This document shows, one piece after another, positions 50,038 to 58,975 of a DNA stretch of 64,000 nucleotides. This DNA is from Paenibacillus sp. BK033 (GTDB taxonomy: Bacteria; Bacillota; Bacilli; Paenibacillales; Paenibacillaceae), in the NCBI RefSeq assembly GCF_004345425.1, contig NZ_SLVP01000008.1:124001-188000 (forward strand). Direction: 5' to 3'. The notes below the pieces were generated by a model that had not been told where the DNA came from, ran no database searches, and saw only the letters and a program-made list of their open reading frames with translations. Numbering within the stretch: position 1 is the first letter of the stretch; each line of letters opens with the position of its first letter. Position numbers and translations under genes: made by a program.

Positions 50038-51438
50038 CTAAACCCCAACTACCGTCACTTGCTTTCCGTTCTTCTGCAAGCGGTCGACCGTCTTGCGGAC
50101 GGCGAGGTTCGCCGTGTGATCCCATACCTTGGTGCCGGAGAGGTCGATATGAACCTCTTCCGCTTCGCAGTCATGCGCGATCCGCTCCTCCAGCTCGGAG
50201 GCGGAAGCGAAGAACAGCTGTCCGTGCACGCGGTACGTCCGCGTTGATCCGTTCCATTCGTCGTGAATATGCACCTTGGAGGCTTTTACCGCGAAGCCGA
50301 TAAAGCTTACGAATACGCCCGCGACAACGCCAATCGCCAGGTCATGCGTGAGCAGCACGGCGCCAACCGTCACCAGCATCACGACAGTCTCGCCGAGCGG
50401 CAGACGGTTCAAGCGGAACACGGAGCTCCAGTCGAAGATCGCGATACACACCATCAGCATAATGCCCACCAGCGCAGCCATCGGCACAAGCGACAGCAGG
50501 TCGCCGAGCAGCACGACGAGCAGCAGGAGGAACAACGCGGCGACTAGCGTCGACAAGCGGTTTTTTCCGCCCATCTTCACGTTAAGCACCGATTCCGCGA
50601 CCAATGCGCAGCCCGCCATCCCGCCGAAAAATCCGGCTACGATATTGGCCAGGCCCTGCCCCTTCATCTCCCGGTTCTTATCCGTCTTCTCCCCGGTCAT
50701 CTCATCCAGCAGGTTATGCGTAAGCATCGTCTCGGTATAACCAACCACCGCAAGCGACAAGGAATACGGAAGAATAATCCAGAGCGTATCCAGGCTAAAC
50801 GGCACATCCGGGAAAAGGAACGACGGAAGCGAAGCGTCAATCGCGGCGATATCGCCGATCCGCGTAACATCCCCCATGCCAAACGCCCATACCGCGAGCG
50901 TCAGCACCACAACGGCAATCAGCGGCGATGGAATCGCCTTGAAGAAGCGAGGCACCAAATAGATAATGCCAAGCGTTACCGCAACAAGCACGTACATGAC
51001 CCAGGACTCGCCCTTGAAATAACGGAGCTGCGACAGGAATATCATAATCGCCAGCGCGTTAATGAACCCCGTCAGCACGCCCGAAGGGACAAACCGCATC
51101 AGCTTGCCAAGCTTAAACACGCCCATCAGGAACTGAATGACGCCCGTCAACACGGTTGCCGCAAACAAATACTCGATGCCATGCTCTTTCACCAGCGTCA
51201 GCATAAGAACGGCCATCGAGCCGGCTGCAGCCGAGATCATGCCCGGTCTGCCGCCCAGAAACGTAATGACAAGCAGGATACAAATCGATGCGTAAATGCC
51301 TACGACCGGCGGAACGCCAGCCATAAACGAGAAAGCAAGGGAATCCGGCACAAGCGCCAGCGTTGCCGTAATGCCGGCCAGTACGTTCATCCTCGCGTTA
51401 CTCGTCCACTGCTCCCGCCATGAAGTCTTCAAACTCAT
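50038..51438 (-). CDS. SulP-family anion transporter with STAS domain
   Basis: A 466-aa transporter with 12-14 helices (start MNVLAGITATLALVPDSLAFSF; GFFGGMAGCALVAESVLN) and a short C-terminal STAS domain (HGQLFFASASELEERI; VHIDLSGTKVWDHTA) near 385-465. Substrates in the family include sulphate, bicarbonate and other anions; the sequence does not decide. GAGGTG precedes ATG 51438. Confidence 0.92.
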   Translation of the reverse strand: MSLKTSWREQWTSNARMNVLAGITATLALVPDSLAFSFMAGVPPVVGIYASICILLVITFLGGRPGMISAAAGSMAVLMLTLVKEHGIEYLFAATVLTGVIQFLMGVFKLGKLMRFVPSGVLTGFINALAIMIFLSQLRYFKGESWVMYVLVAVTLGIIYLVPRFFKAIPSPLIAVVVLTLAVWAFGMGDVTRIGDIAAIDASLPSFLFPDVPFSLDTLWIILPYSLSLAVVGYTETMLTHNLLDEMTGEKTDKNREMKGQGLANIVAGFFGGMAGCALVAESVLNVKMGGKNRLSTLVAALFLLLLVVLLGDLLSLVPMAALVGIMLMVCIAIFDWSSVFRLNRLPLGETVVMLVTVGAVLLTHDLAIGVVAGVFVSFIGFAVKASKVHIHDEWNGSTRTYRVHGQLFFASASELEERIAHDCEAEEVHIDLSGTKVWDHTANLAVRKTVDRLQKNGKQVTVVGV

Positions 51439-51631
51439 GGTTCACCTCAATCAATCTATGATAACGTCCGACCAGGCCATCCCGGTCCGGCACCTCATCT
51501 TCTATCCGCAAACAAAAAAACCAGCTCCACCGAGCCGGCCGTTCGACTACCTTCATGATACCCTGCTCTTCCGCAAAGGGTCAATCCCAAATGAAGGGAC
51601 GACCGCAATCGGCCGCCCCTTCCCCCGCTTT

Positions 51632-52321
51632 TTAGTATCCTTCGCCTTGTCCGCCAGTCACAATCGCTACGCTCGAGCTTGCGCCGATCCGGGTTGCGCC
51701 TGCTTCAATCATCTTGAGAGCAGTCTCCAAATCGCGGACGCCGCCGGAAGCTTTTACGCCCATATCCGGACCAACGATGCGGCGCATCAGCGCGATATCT
51801 TCCGCCGTTGCTCCGCCTTTGCCAAAGCCCGTCGACGTCTTCACGAAGTCCGCTCCCGCTTCCTTGCAGATCTCGCAGGCACGTACCTTCTCTTCATCGG
51901 TAAGCAGACCCGTCTCCAGGATAACCTTCAACACGGCTTTCCCTTTGCACGCCTGAACCACGCCTTCCACGTCGCGCTTCACGCCTTCGAAATCGCCGGA
52001 TTTGATCAGGCCAACGTTGATCACCATGTCGACCTCGGTCGCGCCGCTTGCAATCGCATCCTTCGCTTCTTCCGCCTTCGCAAAGGTCGTAGTCGCCCCG
52101 AGAGGGAAGCCAACAACCGTCGTGATGCCAACGCCAGAGCCGGAAAGCTCCTTCGCCGCAAGCGCGACGTAACCCGGATTTACGCATACCGTTGCAAAAC
52201 GATACTGCTTGGCTTCTTCGCAAAGCTTGATAATTTCTTGTTTTGTCGTTTCCGCTTTCAGTGCAGTATGATCAATGTAAGCAGCTACTTCCCCTGCCGA
52301 CAGATTTTTTTGATTACTCAT
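51632..52321 (-). CDS. deoC: Deoxyribose-phosphate aldolase
   Basis: A 229-aa class I aldolase that splits 2-deoxyribose 5-phosphate into acetaldehyde and glyceraldehyde 3-phosphate. The Schiff-base Lys is in FVKTSTGFGKGGAT near 152; VIETG-type LKVILETGLL and VKASGGVRD are also present. ATG 52321 with GGAGGA at 5 bases is preferred to ATG 52327. It follows deoR by 27 bases, an operon as in Bacillus. A GC hairpin at about 51593-51622 may terminate it. Confidence 0.95.
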   Translation of the reverse strand: MSNQKNLSAGEVAAYIDHTALKAETTKQEIIKLCEEAKQYRFATVCVNPGYVALAAKELSGSGVGITTVVGFPLGATTTFAKAEEAKDAIASGATEVDMVINVGLIKSGDFEGVKRDVEGVVQACKGKAVLKVILETGLLTDEEKVRACEICKEAGADFVKTSTGFGKGGATAEDIALMRRIVGPDMGVKASGGVRDLETALKMIEAGATRIGASSSVAIVTGGQGEGY

Positions 52322-52348
52322 ACCCATCCTCCATATTTATCTACTCTA

Positions 52349-53299
52349 TTATCCCTTGAACTCCAGCAAATGCTGCGCCGTAATCTGGTCGGTAATCAGC
52401 GTATTCGTATACTGGCCGTTTAACGCGCCGTATATCGCTTCCACCTTGCTTGGACCTCCGGCAACCAGAACGGACCATTCTTTCTTCTTGAGCTCGTTCA
52501 AGTCTATTCCGATTGTCCGCAGATCCAGCTCCTCGCTGCAAAGCTGCCCGTTAATATCGATAATCCGGGAACAAATATCGCCAACGCCGCGCGACAAAAT
52601 AATGCCCAGATCCTCGTCCGAAAAATAATTCGCGCGGATCAGAACCGAATCTTCCGTCGGCGCCCCTACCGTAACCACCGCGATATTGGCCTGCTTGCCC
52701 ATATCGAGGATTTTGCGGATATGCCTGTCCGCTTCGATCGCATGCTTCACGACCGCATGGTCCACAATCGCCGGCAGCGGAATCAGGTACGGCGACGTCT
52801 GGTAGGCCTTCGCGAACAGCTGCGCGATCTCGTACGCGTACGTATTGGTCTCGGAATGGCTTACGCCGCCGTTCAACTGCACAACCTTTACCCGCTTCGT
52901 ATGCTTGTTCGGCAGACGAGTGGCTACTTCATATAATGTTGTTCCCCAAGTGACGGCAATCGTATCGCCATCCTGAACCGTATCGTTCAAAAAATTAGCC
53001 GCAGCCTCGCCGATGACCTTTTTGACCATGGCGTCCTCGTATTTCGGCACGGAAGCCACAATCGCTTCCTTTAGGCCGAAACGTTCCTTGAGCATGCGGG
53101 CGCGTTCCTGGTTATCGGAAGCCGGATCCATAATGCGGATCTGCACGATACCGTCTTCCTTCGCCTGCTGCAGAAAACGCGAAACCGTCGGCCGCGATAC
53201 CCCTAGCTTTTTCGCTATCTCCTGCTGATTGTAGTCAAGCTCGTAATACATCCGGGCCGCTTCAAGCATTTTTACCCGTTTATCACTTAGCTCCTCCAT
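52349..53299 (-). CDS. deoR: Deoxyribonucleoside regulator, SorC family
   Basis: A 316-aa SorC-type repressor. HTH NQQEIAKKLGVSRPTVSRFLQQA near residue 25, then a sugar-phosphate-binding domain (AVTWGTTLYEVA; VQLNGGVSHSETN; GDICSRIIDINGQ; VAGGPSKVEAIYGAL). In B. subtilis, DeoR of this family responds to deoxyribose 5-phosphate and controls deoC and nucleoside uptake. Placement directly before deoC supports the same role. No nupC or pdp gene is adjacent. Confidence 0.9.
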   Translation of the reverse strand: MEELSDKRVKMLEAARMYYELDYNQQEIAKKLGVSRPTVSRFLQQAKEDGIVQIRIMDPASDNQERARMLKERFGLKEAIVASVPKYEDAMVKKVIGEAAANFLNDTVQDGDTIAVTWGTTLYEVATRLPNKHTKRVKVVQLNGGVSHSETNTYAYEIAQLFAKAYQTSPYLIPLPAIVDHAVVKHAIEADRHIRKILDMGKQANIAVVTVGAPTEDSVLIRANYFSDEDLGIILSRGVGDICSRIIDINGQLCSEELDLRTIGIDLNELKKKEWSVLVAGGPSKVEAIYGALNGQYTNTLITDQITAQHLLEFKG

Positions 53300-53374
53300 C
53301 CGTCTTCCCCTCTCGCAGAGTTGCCCTTAAGTTATGAGAATAAGTTCGAATTAATATATCAATATTTCAGGACT

Positions 53375-53403
53375 ATTATACGTGCCCCCATCTGCCAGAG
53401 CAA
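53375..53403 (-). promoter_or_regulatory. SigmaA promoter for deoR-deoC
   Basis: On the minus strand TTGCTC (53398-53403) and TATAAT (53375-53380) are 17 bases apart, about 75 bases before deoR. Confidence 0.65.
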
Positions 53404-53636
53404 CAGCATGCGGCAATCACCGCCAGGTTTGCACATTTGTTCACTTAGCAAACCTTACAATTTTGCACAAAAGGAAAAAAGCGGTTGTCGAATGCTAGGA
53501 GATGGGCTCGAGCGGCAAGGACTTCAGGACCAATTTGTTAAATTTTCAGATAATTTACAAGAAATTGAAAGGAGATCCATGCCAAATACCGAATACGTAC
53601 TGTCGATAAAAGAAAAATAAACAGTGGAGGGATACA

Positions 53637-55439
53637 ATGCTAATCAAGCTAAGAAAAATGAAGTGGGCAGCGGGGTCGCTGCTTGCCGCTTCGCTTTTTG
53701 CTGCGTCTGTCGGCACCGTTGCAGCTGCAGCAGATGAAACAGTAGTTCCCGCTTCCGCCAAGCACATCACGCTTCTGCACACGAATGACACTCATGCGCG
53801 CGCCGTGGAGGGAACCTCGGGAGAAATGGGCTACGCGAAGCTTGCCGGCATTATCGACAGCTACCGAAAGGCCAATCCGAACAGCCTGCTGCTTGATGCG
53901 GGCGATGCCACGCATGGAACCACCTTCGCCACGCTGGTGAACGGCGAGAGTGTCGTTCAGGTCATGAACAAGATGGGTTACGACGCGTTTGTTCCGGGCA
54001 ACCATGACTTCAACTATGGCTACAAGCGACTGCTTGAGCTCGAGCAGATGATGAAGTTCCCGGTACTCAGCGCTAACGTTAGAGTCGCGAAAGACAATAC
54101 GTCTTTATTCAAGCCTTATATCATTAAGGAAGTGGACGGCGTGAAGGTCGGTATTTTCGGCCTGACGACGCCGGAGACCGCCTATAAGACGCATCCGAAA
54201 AACGTTGAGGGCTTAACCTTCGCCGATCCAACCAAAGAGGCTCAGGCTATTGTGGATGAGCTTGAAGACAAGACCGACGTCATCGTCGCAGTCGGCCACA
54301 TCGGCCAGGACGCGTCCAGCGTCGATACAAGCCTGAAGATCGTCAAAGCCGTAGACGGCATCGACGTCTTTATCGACGGGCACAGCCATACCGTGCTGGA
54401 GCATGGCCTTACGGCCGGGCATAACACGCTGATCGCAAGCGCCGGCGAATACACGAAGTACCTGGGCGTCGTGGATCTGTGGGTGGACGGCGGCAAAGTC
54501 GTGAAGAAGGAAGCAAAGCTCGAGAATAAAGATACCGCGGCGAGCATCGCCCCTAACGCCGAGATCGCGGATATGGTCGCCACTATTCAGAAAAGCCAGG
54601 AAAGCATTCTGGCCGAAGAAGTGGGTACGGCCAGCGTGAAGCTGGACGGCGAACGCGAGCAGGTCCGCACCAGCGAAACGAACCTTGGCAATCTGGTCGC
54701 CGACGCCATTCGCGATGCGGCCGGAGCTGACGTTGCCATCACCAACGGCGGCGGCATCCGTGCCTCTATTGATGAAGGAACCATCACAAAAGGCGAAATC
54801 ATCACCGTCCTTCCGTTCGGCAATCAGATCGTATCTCTGAAGGTCAAAGGCGCCGATATCAAGGCAGCTCTCGAGAACGGCGTATCCGATTATCCGAATT
54901 CGAAAGGCGGTTTCCCTCAAGTATCGGGCATCGCCTTCAAGATTGACGTGGCCAAGCCAAAAGGACAGCGCGTCCATTCCGTTACCGTTGGCGGCAAGCC
55001 GCTAAACGAGAAAGCCGACTATATGCTGGCGACCAACGACTTCATGGCTGCCGGCGGCGACGAATACACGATGTTCAGCCCCTATCCGCAAGCCGGCATG
55101 TACGGTTCGCTGGATGAAGCGCTGATCGCTTACATCACGAAGCTTGGCACCGCGGATTCCAAGGTGGAAGGACGCATTACGGCGGCAGCGACTCCGGTTG
55201 TTGCGCAGCCGAAGCCGGAACCAAAGCCAGAACCGAAACCGGAACCTAAGCCCGAGCCTAAGCCCGAGCCAAAACCGGAGCCAGCAAAGCCGGCCGTCTA
55301 TGTGGTGAAGCAAGGCGACACGCTTTGGGCGATCGCCAAGAAGCATGGCACCACCTGGCAGAAGCTTCGCGACCTGAACCATATCAAGAACCCGAATCTC
55401 ATCTACCCGGGTCAAAAAATCAAGCTGCCCGCTGCTTAA
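53637..55439 (+). CDS. Secreted 5'-nucleotidase/metallophosphatase with LysM
   Basis: A 600-aa secreted protein. Signal peptide residues 1-31 (LLAASLFAASVGTVAAAA). Metallophosphatase: HTNDTHAR, LDAGDATHG, GNHDFNYG, VGHIGQD, DGHSHTVLEHG. 5'-nucleotidase C-domain with the base-stacking motif TNGGGIRASI and AAGGDEYTMF. Then a PKPEPKPEP linker (about 525-550) and one LysM domain (YVVKQGDTLWAIAKKHGTTW) that binds peptidoglycan. It likely releases phosphate or nucleosides at the wall. GGAGGG precedes ATG 53637. It is divergent from deoR, which makes a nucleoside-salvage pairing reasonable. Confidence 0.93.
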   Translation: MLIKLRKMKWAAGSLLAASLFAASVGTVAAAADETVVPASAKHITLLHTNDTHARAVEGTSGEMGYAKLAGIIDSYRKANPNSLLLDAGDATHGTTFATLVNGESVVQVMNKMGYDAFVPGNHDFNYGYKRLLELEQMMKFPVLSANVRVAKDNTSLFKPYIIKEVDGVKVGIFGLTTPETAYKTHPKNVEGLTFADPTKEAQAIVDELEDKTDVIVAVGHIGQDASSVDTSLKIVKAVDGIDVFIDGHSHTVLEHGLTAGHNTLIASAGEYTKYLGVVDLWVDGGKVVKKEAKLENKDTAASIAPNAEIADMVATIQKSQESILAEEVGTASVKLDGEREQVRTSETNLGNLVADAIRDAAGADVAITNGGGIRASIDEGTITKGEIITVLPFGNQIVSLKVKGADIKAALENGVSDYPNSKGGFPQVSGIAFKIDVAKPKGQRVHSVTVGGKPLNEKADYMLATNDFMAAGGDEYTMFSPYPQAGMYGSLDEALIAYITKLGTADSKVEGRITAAATPVVAQPKPEPKPEPKPEPKPEPKPEPKPEPAKPAVYVVKQGDTLWAIAKKHGTTWQKLRDLNHIKNPNLIYPGQKIKLPAA

Positions 55440-55449
55440 ACGGCAAAGC

Positions 55450-55484
55450 AACAAGGGCTGTACCCGGCGGGTACAGCCCTTGTC
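55450..55484 (+). terminator. Intrinsic terminator
   Basis: ACAAGGGCTGTACCC pairs with GGGTACAGCCCTTGT around GGC. Confidence 0.9.
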
Positions 55485-55529
55485 TTGTGTCCAGCTCGGA
55501 CTTGCTCGACCTCTACAGATAGCAGCCCC

Positions 55530-55735
55530 TCCTACGGTGGATTTCATCCAGCAGAAGGATGCGAAATAGCTAAGTAATTGAAGCTACGTTGGACTTCATC
55601 CAGTAAACTCCGCTCGTTAAGGTTGAAACCAGCTTCCATCGGCGCAAGCTGCTGGAGCAACTTCAACGCAGCAGGCAACAACGAAAGATTTTGAGTTCCT
55701 TTCGTTGGATAGAATCCAACTTAAAGGGCGACTAG
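55530..55735. repeat. Short TGGAT-N3-ATCCA palindromes
   Basis: GTGGATTTCATCCAGC, TTGGACTTCATCCAGT and TTGGATAGAATCCAAC occur within about 200 bases, between the nucleotidase terminator and the large repeat array. The stem is 5-6 bases with a 3-base loop, related in style to the larger family but with a different core. No gene seen. Confidence 0.55.
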
Positions 55736-55744
55736 CTTTAAGTA

Positions 55745-57012
55745 CCGCCATCCGCCTACGTTGCACGAAATGCAGCATATTGGAGCATATGAGCCCAGCG
55801 GCTAGTCATATCCTGCACGGAATGCAGGATATTCGGACAAAACCAGCCAATACGGGCTGATTTCGCGCAATATACTGCACTCTGTGCAGCATATCTCTCC
55901 CCTCCCACCTTTCTCGCCCGTTATGCTGCACTTCGTGCAACATAGCCTCCTCCCTCACCATTATTTCGACAGATCAACTAACTAGTTAGCTTCAGTACCG
56001 CCATCCGCCTACGTTGCACGAAATACAGCATATGGGGCATATGAGCCAAGTAACTAGTCCTATCCTGCACCGACTGAGGATATTCGGACAAAAGCAGACA
56101 ATACGGGCTCATTTCGCGCAATATACTGCAATCCGTGCAGCATATCTCTCTAGCAGCCGCCATCTCGCCCGTTATGCTGCACTTCGTGCAATATAACCTC
56201 CTCCCTCACCATTCCCGCTCTATACGCTGCATTTCGACAGATCAACTAACTAGTTAGCTTTAAGTACCGCCATCCGCCTACGTTGCACGAAATACAGCAT
56301 ATTGAAGCATTTGAGCCCAGTAACTAATCCTATCCTGCACGGAATGCAGGATATTCGGACAAAACGAGCCAATACGGGCTCATTTCTCCGCAATATACTG
56401 CACTCTGTTCAGCATATCTCTCGAGCAGACGCCATTCTCGCCCGTTATGCTGCACTTCGTGCAACATAACCTCCTCCCTCACCATTCCTGCTCTATATGC
56501 TGCATTTCGACAGATCAACTAACTAGTTAGCTTTAAGTACCGCCATCCGCCTACGTTGCACGAAATACAGCATATTGGGGCATATGAGCCCAGTTGCTAA
56601 TCCTATCCTGCACGGAATGCAGGATATTCGGACAAAACGAGCCAATACGGGCTCATTTCGCGCAATATGCTGCAATCCATGCAGCATATCTCTCGAGCAG
56701 ACGCCATTCTCGCCCGTTATGCTGCACTTCGTGCAATATAATCTCCTCCCTCACCATTCCCGCTCTATATGCTGCATTTCGACAGATCAACTAACTAGTT
56801 AGCTTTAAGTACCGCCATCCGCCTACGTTGCACGAAATACAGCATATTGAAGCATTTGAGCCCAGTAACTAGTCCTATCCTGCACGGAATGCAGGATATT
56901 CGGACAAAACGAGCCAATACGGGCTCATTTCGCGCAATATGCTGCAATCTGTGCAGCATATCTCTCGAGCAGCCGCCTTTCTCGCCCGTTATGCTGCACT
57001 TCGTGCAATGTA
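55745..57012. repeat. Tandem array, five ~253-273-bp units of TGCA-palindromes
   Basis: CCGCCTACGTTGCACGAAAT begins units at about 55751, 56004, 56273, 56546 and 56818; the last is truncated. Each has cores TGCACGAAATGCAG (or ACGAAATACAG), CCTGCACGGAATGCAGG, CTGCACTCTGTGCAG (or CTGCAATCCGTGCAG), and GCTGCACTTCGTGCAA, then CTGCATTTCGACAG. The unit junction is AACTAACTAGTTAGCTT. Its layout matches the array at 15.1 kb. The short frames inside are repeat-derived. The five copies differ from each other by substitutions. Confidence 0.9.
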
Positions 57013-57036
57013 GTAAGTCACCAACGCCTTACAACA

Positions 57037-57072
57037 AAAAGAGCGGTGCCCCGACCAGGGCACCGCTCTTTC
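57037..57072 (-). terminator. Intrinsic terminator after MFS gene
   Basis: AAAGAGCGGTGCCC pairs with GGGCACCGCTCTTT; on the minus strand T-rich sequence follows. Confidence 0.88.
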
Positions 57073-57076
57073 CAAG

Positions 57077-58288
57077 TTACGCTTGAGCCCGCGCGCGCTG
57101 GCGGCTCAGGTAAATGAAATACACAGCAAGATAAATAATGTACAGAATACCCGACAGCAGGAACATCGTCGTGTAGCTTGTCGCGGTTACAACCACGCCG
57201 AGCAATATCGAGCCGAGCCCGATGCCGATATCGAAGAAGTTGTAATACGTCGCGGTTGCAACGCCGCGGCGTTCCGGCTGCACCAGGTTGATAACCCAGG
57301 CCTGCAAGGCCGGGAACATCGCGCCAAAGCCGGCGCCGTAGAATACGCCGGCGAGCAGCAGCATCGCCATGGAATCGGTGTAATAGAGCAATACGCAGCC
57401 GATTATACAAAGGATCGCCGTGGGGAACAATACCCAGAACGGTCCTTTGCGATCGAACAACGGACCGCTGATAAACCGGATCAGCACCTCGCTGATCGCT
57501 ACAACCAAGAAGAAGTAGCCGGTCTGCGTAATCCCGATGTCCTTGGTGAATAAGGTTACAAAGCTAAGCATGCCGCCGAACGCAAAGCCAACCAGCGAGC
57601 CAAGCATCGAAGGCACAAGCACCTTAGGCTCGATAATTTCAGCCCATGGCGAAGGCTTCACCCCCGCCGCATGAAGCTCCGCCGCAGCGGCCGCTTCAGC
57701 CGCGGCAATCTCGACGGATTGAGCGCTTTTTTGCCGAACCAGCAAGGTCAGCACCAAGGTAATCGCGAGGAAGATTACTCCGGCTCCGAATAAGCCTGCG
57801 TAATCGTATTGATCCAGCAGCCATAACCCGAGCATCGGCCCGATCGAGAAGGATACGGCATTGCCCATCGCAAAGTAGCCCATCCCCTCTCCCCGCCGCT
57901 CGGCAGGAATCGCGTCGGATACCAGCGTGCCGTACAAGGCCGTGGCAATACCGAAGCCAAAGCCGTGAACGACGCGGAGCGCAAGCAATGCCGAGATCGA
58001 GTTGGCCGCATAATAACACGCCATGCCGATAAGACAGATCGTTACGCCGATCAAGAGCAATTTGCGCTTGCCGAAATGCTTCAGCCCGATGCCAATGAGC
58101 AGACGCGACACAACGGCCGAGAAGGTGAAGATGCCCAGCATCATGCCGATCTGCGATCCGCTGCCCCCTTTCTCGTCCGCGAAGAGCGGAAGGGTGGGAA
58201 GCAGCATTTCGAGACCGAAGAATAAGAATAAGTTAGAGAACGCCAGCAGAATGAAATTTTTCGTCCAGAGCTTTTCTGCCGGTCGCAT
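57077..58288 (-). CDS. MFS transporter, coupled to cupin gene
   Basis: A 403-aa, 12-helix MFS protein. FADEKGGSGSQIGMMLGIFTFSAVVSRLLIG starts it; SDAIPAERRGEGMGYFAMGNAV near 130 is typical of the YfmO/Bmr-like drug:H+ antiporter group. The stop of the upstream cupin gene overlaps its ATG (TAATG), so translation is coupled. Substrate unknown. Confidence 0.9.
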   Translation of the reverse strand: MRPAEKLWTKNFILLAFSNLFLFFGLEMLLPTLPLFADEKGGSGSQIGMMLGIFTFSAVVSRLLIGIGLKHFGKRKLLLIGVTICLIGMACYYAANSISALLALRVVHGFGFGIATALYGTLVSDAIPAERRGEGMGYFAMGNAVSFSIGPMLGLWLLDQYDYAGLFGAGVIFLAITLVLTLLVRQKSAQSVEIAAAEAAAAAELHAAGVKPSPWAEIIEPKVLVPSMLGSLVGFAFGGMLSFVTLFTKDIGITQTGYFFLVVAISEVLIRFISGPLFDRKGPFWVLFPTAILCIIGCVLLYYTDSMAMLLLAGVFYGAGFGAMFPALQAWVINLVQPERRGVATATYYNFFDIGIGLGSILLGVVVTATSYTTMFLLSGILYIIYLAVYFIYLSRQRARAQA

Positions 58289-58758
58289 TAAAATTTACGT
58301 TCGATCAGCTTGAAGTCATCGTAATGAAAGCCCGGCGCTACGATGCAGGACACCAGAACCGGCTCATCGCCAAGCGGACGCGCCATCTGCCATTCGGTTG
58401 CGGGAACAAGCGCCTGCGGATGCTGGCCATTCGCAACGTCGCCTCCAACAATAATCTCTTTGCGAACTTCAGGGCTCTCGCCCGTGCCGCCAAGCGTCAG
58501 CATAAGCGGACTTCCGGAATGCCACAGCCACAGCTCATCCGAATGAACCGTATGCCAGTCGGAGAATTCCTCCGGATGAAGCAGGAAATAAATCGAGGAT
58601 GCCGCAAAGCGCGGTCCGGAATACGGCTCGCCGAGTACCGCCTGCGGAATTTCAAAATTCGCCTTCCAGATCTCCTTGTACCAGCCGCCCTCCACATGAG
58701 GCTTCAGTTCAAGCGCCGCTACCAGCGGGGATAATTCTTTTACAGCCGTTGCCGACAA
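58288..58758 (-). CDS. DUF985 cupin protein
   Basis: A 156-aa single cupin of the DUF985/YML079W group. HVEGGWYKEIW near 21, SDWHTVHSDELWLWHSG near 66, and a C-terminal APGFHYDDFKLIE. The fold may bind sugar-nucleotide-like ligands but no activity is established. TTG 58758 with GAGAGGA upstream is the only start near the family N-terminus. Confidence 0.88.
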   Translation of the reverse strand: MSATAVKELSPLVAALELKPHVEGGWYKEIWKANFEIPQAVLGEPYSGPRFAASSIYFLLHPEEFSDWHTVHSDELWLWHSGSPLMLTLGGTGESPEVRKEIIVGGDVANGQHPQALVPATEWQMARPLGDEPVLVSCIVAPGFHYDDFKLIERKF

Positions 58759-58896
58759 TATAGTCCTCTCCTCTCTATCTCTCGCACTATCTAGTTGTTA
58801 GTTTCAGTCCAATGTACTATGCAATGCCCCGATCGTCAATGCGCGACATGTGGATGCAAGGCCTCTTTCTCCCAACCGGCTGCTGCCCGCATAGCA

Positions 58897-58966
58897 AAAA
58901 AGAGCCTGGCCCTGCGGCAGAAAGAACGGCGAACCGTTCCTGCTGCTGCGGACAGACTCTTTTCCG
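58897..58966 (-). terminator. Long imperfect terminator hairpin
   Basis: AAGAGTCTGTCC and GGCCAGGCTCTTTT form the base of a long stem with internal GAACGG/CCGTTC pairing; it ends the operon read from 64 kb. Confidence 0.7.
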
Positions 58967-58975
58967 CCCCATCCA

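Noticed and set aside
51439..51631. Riboswitch or leader between deoC and the SulP gene
   Set aside because: No conserved aptamer core or antiterminator/terminator pair was seen, only a GC-rich hairpin near 51593-51622 that fits a deoC terminator.
56594..57086. Several 60-80-codon frames in the repeat array (LHGMQDIRTKRANTG-type)
   Set aside because: They arise from the repeat unit, recur in each copy in shifted form, lack ribosome sites and decay with the repeat. The matching frames at 15.1-15.8 kb are treated likewise.
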